A DNA stretch of 64,000 nucleotides from an uncultured Clostridia bacterium (lineage in GTDB: Bacteria > Bacillota > Clostridia > Peptostreptococcales > Anaerovoracaceae). Location: contig CAKQMV010000001.1 of assembly GCA_934255135.1 (NCBI GenBank), positions 124,001 to 188,000 on the forward strand, given 5' to 3'. The position numbers and the translations under genes are program-made. This document shows positions 62,887-64,000 of the stretch, piece after piece. Below the pieces are notes generated by a model. It searched no databases and was not told the origin of the DNA. It saw nothing but the letters and a program-made list of their open reading frames with translations. Numbering within the stretch: position 1 is the stretch's first letter; each line of letters begins with the position of its first letter.

Positions 62887-63291
62887 ATGCTTGATAACAA
62901 ATATATCCGCAGCACAAGAAACCTGCAGAAGCTTATCATATCAACAATGAGTGGAATCAAGGTGCGATCCAAATCAGAATGCATTATAGCAGACTTGCTC
63001 ACCCGCGAAGGACTAGCTTTTGTATACGAACCGATTCTGATAATTGATGGGCAGGAATATACACCGGATTTCATAATAATTGATACTATGACAGGCCGTG
63101 CATTTATGTGGGAACATCTTGGCCTTTTGGACAAACAGGATTATCTAGAAAAATCGCTGATGAAGATTGCTGATTTCAACAAAGATGGATGGCATATTGG
63201 AGTGAATCTGATTCTTACAGGGGAAACCCGTGGTAACCCATTCAACGCGCAAAAAGCGAAGGCCGCTCTCGATCGTATTCTGCTGAACTGA
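62887..63291 (+). pseudogene. 5'-truncated PD-(D/E)XK nuclease-like gene
   Basis: The 134 codons match the C-terminal half of a family common in Lachnospiraceae-type genomes: VRSKSECIIADLL, VYEPILIIDGQEYTPDFIII and MWEHLGLLDKQDY, giving a PD-x(n)-ExK-like core (Asp in TPDF, Glu in WEH). Coding-like sequence continues in frame upstream to a TGA at 62767-62769 (CPEEYHRLISDRTVSSDN), where the repeat island begins, so the N-terminal part has been lost. No ribosome site precedes ATG 62887. Probably a remnant; the family's function is unknown to me. Confidence 0.7.
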
Positions 63292-63372
63292 TTATCGGTC
63301 ATAAATTGCTAACAGTCGCAATAAAACAGGCGACATCTCTGCCGCCTGAACATTAGACATTAATATTACTAA

Positions 63373-64000
63373 TTAGAACTGTATCTCAATTGTTGTGCCT
63401 TTACCTGGTTCGCTCTCGAGCGAAATCTCGGCATCGTGGAGCTCGACGATGTGTTTTACGATGGCAAGGCCGAGGCCTGTGCCACCAGTTTCCTTAGAGC
63501 GGCTCTTGTCAACGCGATAGAAACGCTCGAAGATTCGCTTCTGTTCATCTGCCGCAATTCCGATTCCGTTGTCACGGACTGTTAGTACAGGTCTTTCCTT
63601 ATTTAGAACTGAAACTATTACGAATCCGCCGGCGTTATTGTATCTGATTGCATTCTGAACCAGGTTCTCGACAAGCTCGACAAGCATAGTCTGATTTCCG
63701 CGGATCATCACGTGCTCACCTGTGAACGATACGTTAATATTTCTGGCGTTGCCCACCATCTTAAGGCCCTCGATGCAGCCAGCTACTACCTCATACAGAT
63801 CTAGCTCTACAAAATCAGGTGCGCTCTCCTTCTGATCAAGCTCCGAAAGACGAATCGTATCAGTGATAAGAGTCAGCAGTCTGTCGCAGTTTCGTCTGAT
63901 TTCGTGATAGAAATGATTGCACTGATCAGGTGAAACCATGCCGCTTTCGAGAAGCTCGGCGTAGCCTGAAATTGCAGTCAATGGAGTCTTAAGCTCGTGA
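63373..64000 (-). CDS. Sensor histidine kinase, C-terminal part (5' end outside window)
   Basis: The frame runs off the window. Visible are the H-box (HELKTPLTAISGYAE, His codon at 63997-63999), the N-box LVENLVQNAIRYN, the G1 box DNGIGIA, the F-box FERFYRVDKSRS and G2 TGLGLAIVKHI. This is the catalytic core of a PhoR-like kinase that phosphorylates an OmpR-type regulator, presumably encoded further upstream on the minus strand outside the window. Sensor domain and signal cannot be seen. Confidence 0.93.
   Translation of the reverse strand, partial: HELKTPLTAISGYAELLESGMVSPDQCNHFYHEIRRNCDRLLTLITDTIRLSELDQKESAPDFVELDLYEVVAGCIEGLKMVGNARNINVSFTGEHVMIRGNQTMLVELVENLVQNAIRYNNAGGFVIVSVLNKERPVLTVRDNGIGIAADEQKRIFERFYRVDKSRSKETGGTGLGLAIVKHIVELHDAEISLESEPGKGTTIEIQF

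Overview
The window is about 64 kb of a low-to-moderate GC Bacillota chromosome, most likely an anaerobic gut-type member of the Clostridia. Support comes from class III ribonucleotide reductase (nrdD/nrdG), an FprA oxygen-detoxifying flavoprotein, an IreB-RuvX-AlaS block, Gram-positive LexA (DinR-type) operators, strong AGGAGG ribosome sites, some TTG starts and a Spo0A-type DNA-binding domain. No rRNA or tRNA gene was seen, so I cannot name a genus.

Layout. 1-14015 (+) is a long co-directional run: exonuclease VII (xseA end, xseB), isoprenoid genes (ispA, dxs), tlyA, mismatch repair (mutS, mutL), miaA, a tyrosine recombinase, a PLP lyase-like protein, a VTT membrane protein, a YbaK deacylase, and a LexA-controlled YneA-like division inhibitor. 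14185-18049 (-) holds a cysteine desulfidase-type enzyme, a YerC-type regulator, a CHAP protein and a cation/proton antiporter. 18961-24434 (-) is an accessory catabolic locus: a LysR regulator followed by a membrane protein, a flavodoxin-fold reductase (candidate flavone reductase), a close relative of Eubacterium ramulus chalcone isomerase, a DUF1097 membrane protein and a histidine-rich LVIVD beta-propeller. I read this as a flavonoid-degradation cluster with at least three uncharacterised components. 24506-44934 (-) is housekeeping: ruvX-ireB-alaS, comEA, a receiver-less Spo0A-like protein, rplU-rpmA-obgE, recA (LexA-controlled), cinA, pgsA, rimO, ftsK, rpmF, tmcAL, coaD, rsmD, recG, asp23-like and rpmB. 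45175-52478 (+) holds a degenerate membrane-anchored M20-like protein, pyridoxal kinase, a class A PBP with a Gly-rich tail and an NSS-family transporter. 52841-61705 (-) holds fprA, a YeiH-type permease, nrdG/nrdD behind a set of NrdR-like boxes, an ABC-F ATPase, an HD-MsrA fusion and a divergent deformylase. 61706-62769 is a repeat-rich non-coding island with MITE-like elements and hairpin repeats. It ends in a 5'-truncated nuclease-like gene. A histidine kinase is cut by the window end.

The most notable items are the flavonoid locus with its unexplained propeller and membrane proteins, the HD-MsrA fusion with an internal ribosome-binding site, the stand-alone Spo0A DNA-binding domain, the joint absence of the L27 N-terminal extension and of the Prp protease, and the repeat island. 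Assignments rest on recognition of motifs and remembered family sequences; no search could be run.
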